Assembly: GCF_020379485.1 (NCBI RefSeq)
Contig: NW_026014772.1
Location: forward strand, 163,501 to 227,500
From: Brassica napus
Taxonomy: Eukaryota; Streptophyta; Magnoliopsida; Brassicales; Brassicaceae
Reading direction: 5' to 3'
DNA: 64,000 nucleotides
The notes under the pieces were generated by a model. The model saw only the letters and a list, made by a program, of their open reading frames with translations, was not told where the DNA came from and ran no database searches. The position numbers and the translations under genes were made by a program. Positions 43,891-54,852 of this stretch are shown in pieces. Every line of letters starts with the position of its first letter. Within the stretch, counting starts at the first letter, position 1.

Positions 43891-46413
43891 ACACAGGACG
43901 TTCGTGGCTGTCCATCAGTACACATATCAGCACACTGGCCCTTCCCGTGGACTGTTTGGGTCATTTTGGCCCACGTGGGCGGTCTGTTCAGTACACACAT
44001 GACGTCCGTGGGTGTCCGCCAGCACACACATGACGTTTGAGGCTGTCCGTGGCAGTCTGTCAGCACACACAGGACATCCGTGGTTATCCGTGTGTGTCTG
44101 TGGGTGTCCGCCAGCATACACAGGATGTTCGTGGCTGTCCGTCAGCACACACATGACGTCTGTGGGTGTCCGTTAGCACACACAGGATGTCCGTGGCTGT
44201 CCGTGTGTGTCTGTCAGCACACACAGGACGTCCGTGGCTGTCCATCAGTACACATATCAGCACATTGGTCCTTGGACTCAGCATGCTGACCCTTCCCGTG
44301 GACTGTTCGGGTGATTTTGGCCCACGTGGGCTGTCTGTTCAGTAAACACAGGACGTCCGTGGGTGTCCGTCAGCACACACATGACGTCTGTGTGTGTCCG
44401 TCAGCACACACATGACGTCTGTGGCTGTCCATCTGTACACATATCAGCACGTTGGTCCTTGGACTCAGCACCCTGGCCCTTCCCGTGGACTGTTTGGGTG
44501 ATTTTGTCCCACGTGGGCTGTCTGTTCAGTACACACAGGACGTCTTTGGCTTTCCGCCAGAACACACATGACGTCCGTAGCTGTCCGTCAGCACACACAT
44601 GACGTCAGTGGATATCCTTGTGTGTCTGTGTGTGTCTGTGTGTGTCCGTCAGCACACACATGATGTCCGTGTGTTCGGCTCCATGTACTGATCTGTGGAC
44701 CGCAGTCTATCACTCAGGACATCCGTGGCTGTCCGTCATCACACACAGGCCGTCCGTGACTGTCCGTGTGTGTCCGTGGGTGTCTGCCAGCACACACAAG
44801 ACGTCTGTGGCTGTCCGTCATCACACACAGGACATCCGTGATTGTCCGTGTGTGTCCGTGTGTGTCCGTCAGCACAAACAGGACGTCCGTGGGTGTCCGT
44901 CAGCACACACATGACGTCCGTGTGTGTCCGTCAGCACACACAGGACGTCCGTGGCTGTCCATGTGTGTCCGTATGTGTCCGTCAGCACACACAGCACATC
45001 CGTGGCTGTCCATCAGTACACATATCAGCACGTTGGTCCTTGGACTCAGCACCCTGGCCCTTCCCGTGGACTGTTTGGGAGATTTTTTCCCACGTGGGCT
45101 GTCTGTTCAGTACACACAGGACGTCCGTGGGTGTCCGCCAGCACACACAGGACGTCCGTGGCTGTCTGTGGCTGTCCGTCAGCACACACAGGACATCAGT
45201 AGCTGTCCGTGTGTGTCCGTCAGCACACACAGGACGTTCGTGGCTGTCCATCAGTACACATATCAGCACATTGGTCCTTGGACTCATCACGCTGACCCTT
45301 CCCGTGGACTGTTCAGGTGATTTTGGCCCACGTGGGCTGTCTGTTCAGTACACACAGGACGTCCGTGGGTGTCCGTCAGCACACACATGACGTCCGTGTG
45401 TGTCCATCAGCACACACAGGATGTCCGTGGCTGTCCATGTGTGTCTGTGTGTATCCGTCAGCACACACAGGACGTCCGTGGCTGTCCATCAGTACACATA
45501 TCAGCACGTTGGTCCTTGGACTCAACACGCTGACCCTCCCCGTGGACTGTTCGTGTGATTTTGGCCCGTGTGGGCTGTCTGTTCAGTACACACAGGACGT
45601 CTGTGGGTGTCCGTCAGCACACACAGGACGTCTGTGGCTGTTTGTGTGTGTCCGTCTGTGTCCGTCAGCACACACAGGACGTCTGTGGCTGTCCATCAGT
45701 ACACATATCAGCACGTTACTCCTTGGACTCAGCACGCTTGTCCTTCCCATGAACTGTTTGGGTGATTTTAGCCCAGGTGGGATGTGTGTTCAGTACACAC
45801 AGGACGTCCGTGGGTGTCCGCCAGCACACACAAGACGTCTATGGCTGTCTGTGGCTGTCCGTCAGCACACACAGGACGTCTGTGGCTGTCAGTGTGTGTC
45901 CTTCAGCACACACAGGACGTCTGTGGGTGTCTGTCAGCACACACAGTACGTCCCTGTGTGTCCGTCAGCACACACAGGACGTCAGTGGCTGTATGTGTGT
46001 GTCCATGTGTGTCCGTCAGCACACACAGGAAGTCCGTAGCTGTCCATGGACTGTTTGGGTCTGTCTGTTCAGTACACACAGGACGTCCGTGGGTGTCCAC
46101 CAGCACACACAGGACGTCCGTGGCTGTCTGTCAGAAAACACAGGACGACCGTGCTGTCCGTGTGTGTCCGTGTGTGTCCGTCAGCACACACAGAACGTCT
46201 GTGGGTGTCCATCAGCACACACAGGACGTCCCTGTGTGTCCGTCAGCACACACATGATGTTTGTGGCTGTCTGTGTGCCCGTGTGTCCGTGTGTGTCCGT
46301 CAGCACACACAGGACGTCCGTGGCTGTCCATCAGTACACATATCAGCACGTTGGTCCTTGGACTCAGCACGCTGGCCCTTCCCGTGGACTGTTTGGGTCT
46401 GTCTGTTCAGTAC
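43891..46413. repeat. 2.4-kb tandem duplication in S3, copy 2
   Basis: Starts ACACACAGGACGTTCGTGG like copy 1 and ends at the abbreviated anchor that also closes copy 1. Alignment offsets by position: 2420 to about 41740, 2451 to about 42900, 2533 to about 43600, then 2523. Confidence 0.88.
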
Positions 46414-46854
46414 ACACAGGACGTCCGTGGGTGTCCGCCAGCACACACAGGACATCCGTGGCTGTCCATGTGTGTCCGTGTGTGTCCGTCAGCACACACA
46501 GGACGTCCATGGGTGTCCATCAGCACACACAGGACGTCCCTGTGTGTCCGTCAGCACACACAGGACGTCCGTGGCAGTCTGTGTGTCCGTGTGTGTCCGT
46601 CAGCACACACAGGACGTCTGTGGCTGTCCATCAGTACACATATCAGCACGTTGGTCTTTGGACTCAGCACGCTGGCCCTTCCCGTGGACTGTTTGAGTGA
46701 TTTTGGCCCACGTGATCTGTCTGTTCAGTACATACAGGACGGCCGTGGGTGTCCGCCAGCACACACAGGATGTCCGTGGCTGTCTGTGTGTGTTCGTGTG
46801 TGTCCGTCAGCACACACAGGATGTCTGTGGCTGTCCATCAGTAAACATATCAGC

Positions 46855-46859
46855 GCGCT
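46855..46859. repeat. Target site duplication of E8, left copy
   Basis: GCGCT before the 5' LTR; GCGCT at 54853-54857 after the 3' LTR. Joined flanks read CATATCAGCGCGCTGGTCC, an anchor block of the satellite. Confidence 0.95.
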
Positions 46860-48083
46860 TGTCATGTCCCCGATCCTAGATAGGATCGCCCGGACGGGCC
46901 ATGGTGCGGGGAGACGCACCAGTCAGGTCATTAGACCTTGAGACAAGCGTATCATGGTCCTGAATGAAGGTTAAGGGCATCAGTCAGCTGTGACTTAACC
47001 AGGATACGATGGAAACAACGGTAAAGGAGTTGAGTGAGTGTTTAGGCAGCTGGACGAGTGTTGGTTTGAGTTCAATCAGCTCGGTTCAGCTGGTATTCAG
47101 TTCACCATGATCTGTTCAGCTCACAGGAGCTGGTGGACTAGCTCACTCAGCTGGGAACAGCTGGAGGTCAGCTCAATCCGGTGAACGGTGCGTTCTGGTT
47201 CGGATCAGTCCGGGACGGTTACTGGGCGAGCCGATGGTCCGGGTGCAGGACGGTTCGACCAAATTGGACTTAGGCTTGGGACAGGGAGTGGGCAAGCTTC
47301 CAGAGTGTGAGCTGAGGCTAAGTGATCGATTTGTCAAAGGAAGAAAAGGGGAGAAACCGCCAATGGGAGGTTATGGGACGGTTATGGGACGGTTTTGGGA
47401 AGAAGGGATGTGATTTTTGGTAACTGTTCGCCCAGGCGGTTGGGGACAGTTTAAGTCGTCCTCTCTCTCTCATTTCTGCCATTCTGGTCGATTTTTACTC
47501 ACTTTCACACACAGAGAAACACAGAGAAAATTCAAGAGAGAAAGAGAGACACAAACCTTGGATTGGCCGATTTGATCCAAGAGATTGTTCTTGAGTGTTC
47601 CTGGTGTGTTTGGGCGTGTGATCAAGAGGATGGATTTGAGGCAGAAAGACAAGGAGAAGGCAAAGGAGAAACACAAGGAAGTCGCCCCTGGAGACCGAAC
47701 TCCTAAGGTGAGAGGTGTGGCCAAGAGTAACCGGACAAGGCCGCGGATGATGGCCGTGTGAGCCTGGCCGGTTTGGATCGATTGGCCACTCCTTACTCTG
47801 ACTTCTTCTACTCTGTTTTCTTCATATATATTGTACCATGGATTGTTTTATGATATTACAGGGAAGGATCTATCGATCTTAAGGCCTTGGCCAGATCAAA
47901 TTCCCATGAAAGCCCGTTGTTCTTGTGTGGGCTGTTCATGGCCGAGATCACTATGATCTGAGCCGGTTCTTTTGAATCTGATTATGAGAATATTTTTCTT
48001 CTGAATTGTCATGATTTATCATGAATTTTATTTGGTATTTGGATCTCTTTTTAAAGGGGTCAGATTTGACATTTTTGATGATT
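46860..48083 (+). repeat. E8 5' LTR, 3' end deleted
   Basis: TGTCATGTCCCCGATCC onward, matching the 3' LTR up to TTTTTGATGATT (48083), after which sequence turns into the gag leader (AACTTAGGAGTGATTGAGG). Missing are about 470 bp of LTR and the primer site. A 10-bp TGTGGACGAG present in the 3' LTR is absent near 47209, lost between AGT repeats. Confidence 0.92.
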
Positions 48084-48154
48084 AACTTAGGAGTGATTGA
48101 GGTTTGTGTGTTCAGTTGTGGACTAACCTTTTGTTTGTGTTTGTAACTCCTAAG
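47630..48154 (+). other. Candidate LTR-encoded exon (47630-47707) and intron (47708-48154)
   Basis: The 26-codon basic frame from ATG 47630 ends AAG|GTGAGA at 47707/47708. Upstream of gag, CTAAC, a T-rich tract and CTCCTAAG|GGTACA (48154/48155) form a good acceptor. Joining them keeps phase 0 and puts the LTR-encoded residues in frame with gag (GTRRYKSRKGKEATG). An 11-bp AACTCCTAAGG occurs at both borders. The 5' LTR deletion lies wholly inside this putative intron. No transcript evidence. Confidence 0.35.
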
Positions 48155-48793
48155 GGTACAAGAAGGTATAAATCTCGGAAAGGAAAGGAGGCAACTGGAG
48201 CGTCTGGAGCAGTGGGGCAGGATGGTGCTGAACAGACCGGAGTGTTACCAGCTGGAACCATTCCAACCATAGTGCTACCGGCTCTGGTGGAGCAGGTGGA
48301 CAATGCAACCGGACTTCCAGTGGGTCCAACTCTTCCTACTGAGGTTAATGAAACTAATGTGGACGAGCAGCAAGAGCAAGTCCATGGAGACGATACTGGG
48401 TCATCCAACGTTGGTGCTGGGAGTGGCCAGAATGTTGATGCAAACAATGTTCGGGTCACTGGTGCCGAGGAGGTCATTGAGCCGACCATAAGGGGCTTGG
48501 TGGAGGCTATGCAGATCATGGGGGCTCAGATAGCCTCCTTGACACAGGCGTTCACACCATTGGTGAACTCGTCCGTGGGACAGGCTAATCCCCCGGTTCG
48601 GGTTGCTGCTGGAGTGGCTGATGTTGGTGCTGGCCGTGTGGCTGAGGTGATAGAGATAGACCCACCGGTCAGGCCAGTGCATGGTATGGACTACCTGAAC
48701 GTGCTGGAGAATATCTCCAAGTTGGGAACCAAACACTTTGCTGGAAGTGTTGATCCTATGGAAGCGGACGAGTGGAGAACCAGGTTGGTTTGA
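48104..48793 (+). pseudogene. gag: gag N-terminal part, E8
   Basis: Frame open from at least 48104 to TGA 48791-48793. The first credible gag residues are GTRRYKSRKGKEATGASGAV; sequence before that is probably leader. A low-complexity Gly/Ala/Val-rich stretch, IRGLVEAMQIMGAQIASLTQ, and YLNVLENISKLGTKHFAGSV leading into DPMEADEWRTRL follow, as in plant Ty3/gypsy capsid starts. The TGA could derive from CGA by CpG transition; copy B of E1 shares it. Confidence 0.78.
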
Positions 48794-49687
48794 AACTTCA
48801 AGTCCACACGATGTCCTGAGGATTACCAGAAGGACATAGCAGTACACTTCCTGGAGGGTTATGCACATAATTGGTGGTTAGCTTTGGACAAGCGTACCAA
48901 TGGTACCATTGAGCACTTTGCTGACTTTGAGGTTGAGTTCAACCATAAGTACTTTTTTTCTGAGGCATGGGATCGTTTGGAGTCCAAGTTCCTGGACTTG
49001 ACTCAGGGACGGAGGACAGTTCGTGAGTATGAAGAAGAGTTCAACCGACTCAGGAGGTATGTGGGAAGAGAACTGGAGGATGAGAAGGTTCAAGTCCGAA
49101 GGTTCATCCGAGGCCTAAGGGTGGAACTTCGAACCTACTGTTCTGTTTGTAAGTTCCACACGGTTTCTGAGTTGGTTGAGAGGATGGCCTTGCTGGAGAC
49201 CAACCTCACCGAGGAGGGTAAGCAGAAGCTGAAGAGTGTGGTGGTATCCTCGGGTCAGAGTGGTGACAAGAAGAGGAAGAGGGACTCGACTGAGGAGGGT
49301 AAAACCTCAAGTGGTAGGTCAGAGTGCCCTAAGTGTGGTCGATACCACGGTGGAGAGTGCTGGAAGGCCATGGGTGCCTGTACTCGATGTGGTAAGATGG
49401 ATCACTCAGCCAAGGATTGTCCAAGCCCATTGGGTGAGTCCAGGACCTGTCACCACTGCGGCCAGAAGGGCCACTACCGCAGGGATTGCCCTAAGTTGCA
49501 AGGCAACCAAAGTAAGTGACGTGGAGAGGCTAGCAGGCCAGTCCAGGGACGAGGCCAGACCTCAACACCTCGTGTGTATGAGCTATCCAAGGATGTGGAT
49601 GGGACTCAGCCTTTCCAAGCGATCACTGGTAACATTCTAGACTACTACTTTTACAATTCCAGTAGAATTGAATGGAATGGAACCTAG
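48794..49687 (+). pseudogene. gag: gag capsid and nucleocapsid part, E8
   Basis: Same frame after the TGA: STRCPEDYQKDIAVHFLEGY, HNWWLALDKRTNGTIEHFAD, RTVREYEEEFNRLRRYVGRE (capsid), a Lys/Arg-rich linker, CX2CX3HX3C, then two zinc knuckles CTRCGKMDHSAKDC and CHHCGQKGHYRRDC. TGA at 49517-49519 replaces a GGA seen in E1. The frame closes at 49685-49687 in the gag-pol linker. Confidence 0.88.
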
Positions 49688-49741
49688 GATGGATAGATAT
49701 ACTTTGATGGGTCTTGTGTAGGGACCTTAAGTATTGGTGGT

Positions 49742-51640
49742 GTGGAAACACACACATTATTTGATACTGGAGCTACACATAGTTTTGTGAGTCCAATTAT
49801 GATAGGAAAAGGTTTGTTCCAGTATGGAACATGGGATGGTCCTGAACGAGTGAGTGCGGCCGGAGGGAAAGTTATGAACTCACTCGGTCTGGTTAAGGAC
49901 ATCCCTGTGGTGATCTTGGATAGGCTGATGCCTATAGATCTGATTGTTGTCCCCCTCAAGCATCATGAAGTGATCATGGGCATGGACTGGTTGGGAAAGT
50001 ATCGGGCAACTCTAGATTGTCACCGGGGAAGGGTGCAACTTGAGAACGAGTTTGGACCCCCGATTAAGTACCAAGGAATCAAGCCAACCTCTTGTAGTTT
50101 GGTGGTTTCAGCAGTCCAAGTAGAACAGATGCTTGGAAATGGTTGTGAGGCTTTTTTGGCTACCATTTACACCGATGAGGTTGTAGGGGCCTGTGACCCA
50201 GAGGGTATACCGTTGGTTCGGGAATTTCAGGATGTGTTTGGGGCACTACAGGGCATTCCTCCTGATAGGGCTGACCCATTCATCATTGAATTGGAACCTG
50301 GAACGGCCCCATTATCAAAAAGTCCATATAGAATGGCACCAGCTGAGATGGCAGAGCTGAAGAAGCAACTTGAGGAGTTGCTTGAGAAGGGGTTCATACG
50401 CCCTAGTGTATCACTTTTGGGAGCACCAGTCCTATTTGTTAAGAAAAAGGATGGTAGCTTTAGGTTGTGCATTGATTATAGGGGTTTGAACAGGGTGACT
50501 GTGAAGAACAAGTACCCTTTACCCAGGATTGATGAGTTGTTGGATCAACTCCGTGGAGCCAAGTGGTTCTCCAAGATTGACCTGGCCTCTGGGTATCATC
50601 AGATCCCCATTGCACCAGATGATGTGAGGAAGACAGCGTTCCGAACTAGGTATGGCCACTATGAGTTTGTGGTTATGCCGTTCGGACTGACCAATGCACC
50701 TGCTGCATTCATGAAGATGATGAACGGCATCTTCAGGGAATACTTGGACGAGTTTGTGATCATCTTCATTTATGATATACTCGTGTATTCCAAGACAAAG
50801 GAGGACCATGAAAGACACCTTAGGGCGGTGTTGGACCGCCTGAGAGAACAGAAGCTCTTTGCTAAGCTAAGCAAGTGTAGTTTCTGGCAGAAGAGCAATG
50901 GGTTCCTTGGACATGTGGTGTCTGATAAAGGAGTCTCAGTGGATCAAGATAAGATCAAATGTATCCAGGAATGGCCACAGCCAAAGAATGCTACGGAAGT
51001 TAGAAGCTTCTTAGGGTTGGCTGGTTATTACAGGAAATATGTCAAGGGGATCTCGAGCATAGCTCAACCTATGACTAAACTGACAGGCAAGGACGTGAGG
51101 TTCACATGGTCTGAGGAGTGTGCGAAAAGTTTTGCAGCACTCAAGAACATGTTGACTAATGCACCTGTCCTGGTGTTGCCTGAGGCTGATCAGCCTTATG
51201 TGGTGTATACGGATGCATCCATAACCGGTCTTGGTTGTGTTTTGACACAACATGGGAAGGTGATAGCCTATGCTTCCCGACAGCTAAGGAAGCATGAGGG
51301 TAACTATCCGACCCATGATTTGGAGATGGCTGCAGTAGTATTTCCATTAAAGATATGGAGATCATATCTTTATGGTGCCAGGGTGCAAATACTCACAGAC
51401 CATAAGAGCTTGAAGTACATATTCACTCAGCCTGAGTTAAACTTAAGGCAGAGGAGATGGATGGAGTTTGTTGCAGATTATGATCTGGACATAGCTTATC
51501 ATCCTGGGAAAGCTAACCCAGTGGCTGATGCTTTGAGCCGCAGAAGGGCTGAAGAGTCATCTGAGAGGGAGGCGGATGAACTGGAAGGGATGATCAGGTC
51601 CTTGAACCTCAACACCTTGGTTGGTTCAGATGAGCCATAG
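49742..51640 (+). pseudogene. pol: protease, reverse transcriptase and RNase H, E8
   Basis: 632 open codons. Protease DTG at residues 8-10 and [14 protein letters not shown] at about 80-93; linker [22 protein letters not shown] from about 170 with [17 protein letters not shown], first catalytic Asp in SKID (280), [11 protein letters not shown], and the active-site box at 342-345 reading FIYD where E1 has FIDD, so polymerase activity should be lost. RNase H has the expected acidic residues D491, E528, D553 and D596 (YTDAS, HDLEMA, LTDHKSL, VADALSR). Closed by TAG, in the same frame as integrase. The ATG is a marker; pol is normally cut from a longer polyprotein. Confidence 0.93.
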
Positions 51641-52174
51641 GGGTTGGAGGCAGTGAACCAGGCCGATCTCCTGACCAGGATCAGCCAAGCACAGGGCCTG
51701 GATGAAAATCTAAAGAAGGTAGCCGCCAATGACAAGACCGAGTACCAGACAACTGACAATGGTACCATCTTGGTCAATGGGAGGGTCAGTGTTCCTAATG
51801 ATAAGGAACTCAAAGAAGAGATTATGAGACAGGCTCATAAGTCTAAGTTTTCAGTTCATCCTGGACTTAACAAGATGTATAGGGATCTGAAAAGGTACTA
51901 CCATTGGGTGAGGATGAAATCTGATGTTGCAGAGTGGGTGGCTAAGTGTCCCACTTGTCAACTGGTGAAGGCAGAACATCAGGTTCCCAGTGGTCTACTT
52001 CAGAACCTACCCATACCAGAATGGAAATGGGATCACATCACAATGGATTTTGTGACTGGGTTTACCACGACCAGGAATAAGAAAGATGCAGTATGGGTTG
52101 TGGTTGATCGGCTGACCAAGTCGGCACATTTCCTGCCTATCAAGAAAGGGGATGGGGGGTCGACAGGATTGTGA
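51641..52174 (+). pseudogene. pol: integrase N-terminal half, E8
   Basis: Continues the RNase H frame after TAG. HHCC zinc-binding domain (AHKSKFSVHPGLNKMYRDLK ... AKCPTCQLVK), then the catalytic-core start HITMDFVTGF with the first catalytic Asp and [21 protein letters not shown] six-G run near 52153-52158 shifts the frame and gives TGA at 52172-52174. Confidence 0.9.
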
Positions 52175-53172
52175 AAGTGTACCTAGACGAGATAGTGAGG
52201 TTGCATGGTGTTCCAGCAAGCATTGTCTCAGACAGGGATCCAAGATTAACATCTTATTTCTGGCAGGCTTTCCAAAAGGCCTTGGGAACCAGAGTGAATA
52301 TGAGCACATCTTATCATCCTCAGACAGATGGGCAGTCTGAAACGATAATCCAAACCTTGGAGGATATGCTCAGGGCGTGTGTGTTAGACTGGGGAGAGTC
52401 TTGGGAAAAACACTTACCCTTAGTGGAGTTTGCTTACAACAACAGCTTCCATACAAGCATTGGTATGTCGCCATATGAGGCTTTGTATGGTAGGCCGTGC
52501 AGGACACCCCTATGCTGGACCCAAGTGGGGGAGCGTAGCATGTTGGGTCCTGAGATTGTAGAACAGACCACTGAGAAGATCAGGATGGTCAAAGAGAAGA
52601 TGAAAGAGGCGCAGGACCGCCAAAAGAGCTATGCAGACAAGCGTAGGAAACATCTTGAGTTTGAGGTCAATGACCTGGTGTATCTCAAGATGATTACCTT
52701 TAAGGGTAGGACCAGGGTTTCTGGACGAAAGAAACTGGATCCTAGGTACTTGGGTCCATTCAGGATCATAGAGAGAGTGGGTGCAGTGGCATACAAGTTG
52801 GACTTGCCATCAGCAATGGATGCATACCACAATGTGTTCCATGTATCCCAACTCCGGAAATGCTTGTCTGAACAAGACATTGTCTTGCCCGAGATTCCTG
52901 CTGACCTTGGTAAGGACCTGGCTTTGGAAACCTTGCCGGTTCGGATTGTGGATCGGTCAGAGAAAGCTATGAGAAAGAAGACAGTTCCCATGATCAAAGT
53001 GGTGTGGGATTACAATGGTAAAGACCTCATCACTTGGGAAACAGAAGCAAAAATGAAAGCTATGTATCCGGATTGGTACAGACAATTTCTTCCAGAGGAA
53101 ACACTTAACATGGATTCGAGGACGAATCCCAAGTTAGTAGGGGAGACTTGTCATGTCCCCGATCCAAGATAG
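52171..53172 (+). pseudogene. pol: integrase C-terminal half with chromodomain, E8
   Basis: 333 residues in the shifted frame. Catalytic Asp in IVSDRDPR (21) and Glu in DGQSE (57), 35 residues apart (DD35E). GPY/F region at 189-213, FHVSQLRKC at 222-230, chromodomain-like segment at about 255-306 ([42 protein letters not shown]). The codons for NMDSRTNP contain the TTCGAGGACGAA motif. The stop is 24 bases inside the 3' LTR. Confidence 0.92.
53139..53145 (+). promoter_or_regulatory. polypurine tract, E8
   Basis: AGGGGAGA-type tract immediately before CTTGTCATG, where the LTR starts at TGTCATG. Confidence 0.78.
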
Positions 53173-54852
53173 GATCGCCCGGACGGGCCATGGTGCGGGG
53201 AGACGCACCAGTCTGGTCATTAGACCTTGAGACAAGCGTATCATGGTCCTGAATGAAGGTTAAGGGCATCAGTCAGCTGAGACTTAACCAGGATACGATG
53301 GAAACAAGGGTAAAGGAGTTGAGTGAGTGTTTAGGCAGCTGGACGAGTGTTGGTTTGAGTTCAATCAGCTCGGTTCAGCTGGTATTCAGTTCACCATGAT
53401 CTGTTCAGCTCAGAGGATCTGGTGGACTAGCTCACTCAGCTGGGAACAGCTGGAGGTCAGCTCAATCCGGTGAACGGTGCGTTCTGGTTCGGATCAGTGT
53501 GGACGAGTCCGGGACGGTTACTGGGCGAGCCGATGGTCTGGGTGCAGGACGGTTCGACCAAATTGGTCTTAGGCTTGGGACAGGGAGTGGGCAAGCTTCC
53601 AGAGTGTGAGCTGAGGCTCAGTGATCGATTTGTCAAAGGAAGAAAAGGGGAGAAACCGCCAATGAGCGGTTATGGGACGGTTATGGGACGGTTTTGGGAA
53701 GAAGGGATGTGATTTTTGGTAACTGTTCGCCCAGGCGGTTGGGGACAGTTTAAGTCGTCCTCTCTCTCTCTCATTTCAGCCATTCTGGTCGATTTTTTCT
53801 CACTTTCACACAGAGAGAAACACAAAGAAAATTCAAGAGAGAAAGAGAGACACAAACCTTGGATTGGCCGATTTGATCCAAGAGATTGTTCTTGAGTGTT
53901 CCTGGTGTGTTTGGGCGTGTGATCAAGAGGATGGATTTGAGGCAGAAAGATAAGAGAAGGCAAAGGAGAAAGAAAAGGAAGTCGCCCCTGGAGACCGAAC
54001 TCCTAAGGTGAGAGGTGTGGCCAAGAGTAACCGGACAAGGCCGCGGATGATGGCCGTGTGAGTCTGGCCGGTTTGGATCCATTGGCCACTCCTTACTCTG
54101 ACTTCTTCTACTCTGTTTTCTTCATATATATTGTACTATGGATTGTTTTATGATATTACAGGGAAGGATCTATCGATGTTAAGGCCTTGGCCTGATCAAA
54201 TTCCCATGAAAGCCCCTTGTTCTTGTGTGGGCTGTTCATGGCCGAGATCACTATGATCTGAGCCGGTTCTTTTGAATCTGATTATGAGAATATTTTTTTT
54301 CTGAATTGTCATGATTTATCATTAATTTTATTTGGTATTTGGATCTCTTTTTAAAGGGGTCAGATTTGACATTTTTGATGATTGTTCTTGACTAGATTGG
54401 ATCCGACCATGCAATGTGAACTGATTCTTGTTTTGTAATCTAACCTTGTGATTGTGTGTTTGTTTGTGTTGGATCCAGGACCAGAAATGGAGCGTGGTAA
54501 GGGAAAAGCACCATGAGGACCGCGGCCATGGGAAGATGTGTGGTGATTGGGTTGATTCTGAAAATTGTGTAATTATTGTAGCTATTGTGCAACTTGTGAA
54601 CTTATGCGATTCTAGTGTGTGATCTACTTATTAGGATGATGAATGATTTACGAACCTTGGTTATTATCTATGAAATATCTATTTGCCCTTGTCGATGTTG
54701 GATTGTTTAAGTGTGAATGTTGGAACCTCAAAACTCTGAAAAAGACTTAGAATTATTTAACACTCGAACTTGAATATGTAAATGAAACTGGTTGCATTGT
54801 TTGGTGAGGCCGCGGTCTGGTTGGATTGGGGAATCCAGGATCGGGTCTTACA
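53149..54852 (+). repeat. E8 3' LTR (1704 bp)
   Basis: TGTCATGTCCCCGATCC to GGATCGGGTCTTACA, followed by the target duplication GCGCT. CAGCTC/CAGCTGA words in the first part, CT tract and AGAGAGAAAC leader-like sequence at 53758-53850, splice-donor-like AAGGTGAGAG at about 54005. One base is missing in the basic reading frame near 53952 compared with E1, so that frame is not kept here. Confidence 0.94.

Larger units (their letters stand above)
40812..46859. repeat. Satellite block S3 (6.05 kb)
   Basis: Same 31-bp/10-bp/anchor architecture, about 20 anchors (e.g. 41066, 41295, 41803, 42567, 43168, 43815, 44440, 45018, 45490, 46335, 46640). Some units have an abbreviated anchor ending GGACTGTTTGGGTCTGTCTG without the GGCCCACGTGGG palindrome (43520, 43870, 46050, 46400). 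It contains a perfect tandem duplication of about 2.4 kb and is split by E8 at 46859. Confidence 0.95.
46860..54852 (+). mobile_element. E8: Tekay-type Ty3/gypsy chromovirus, nearly full length (7993 bp)
   Basis: LTR-gag-protease-RT-RNase H-integrase-chromodomain-LTR, with target duplication GCGCT in satellite. Lesions: the 5' LTR lacks its last part (equivalent of 54384-54852) together with primer site and early leader; stops in gag (48791-48793, 49517-49519); TAG after RNase H (51638-51640); frameshift in a G run near 52156; RT active site changed. It is the best local reference for E1, which carries further deletions. The LTRs differ by roughly 2-3 percent by eye plus a 10-bp indel. Confidence 0.94.
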
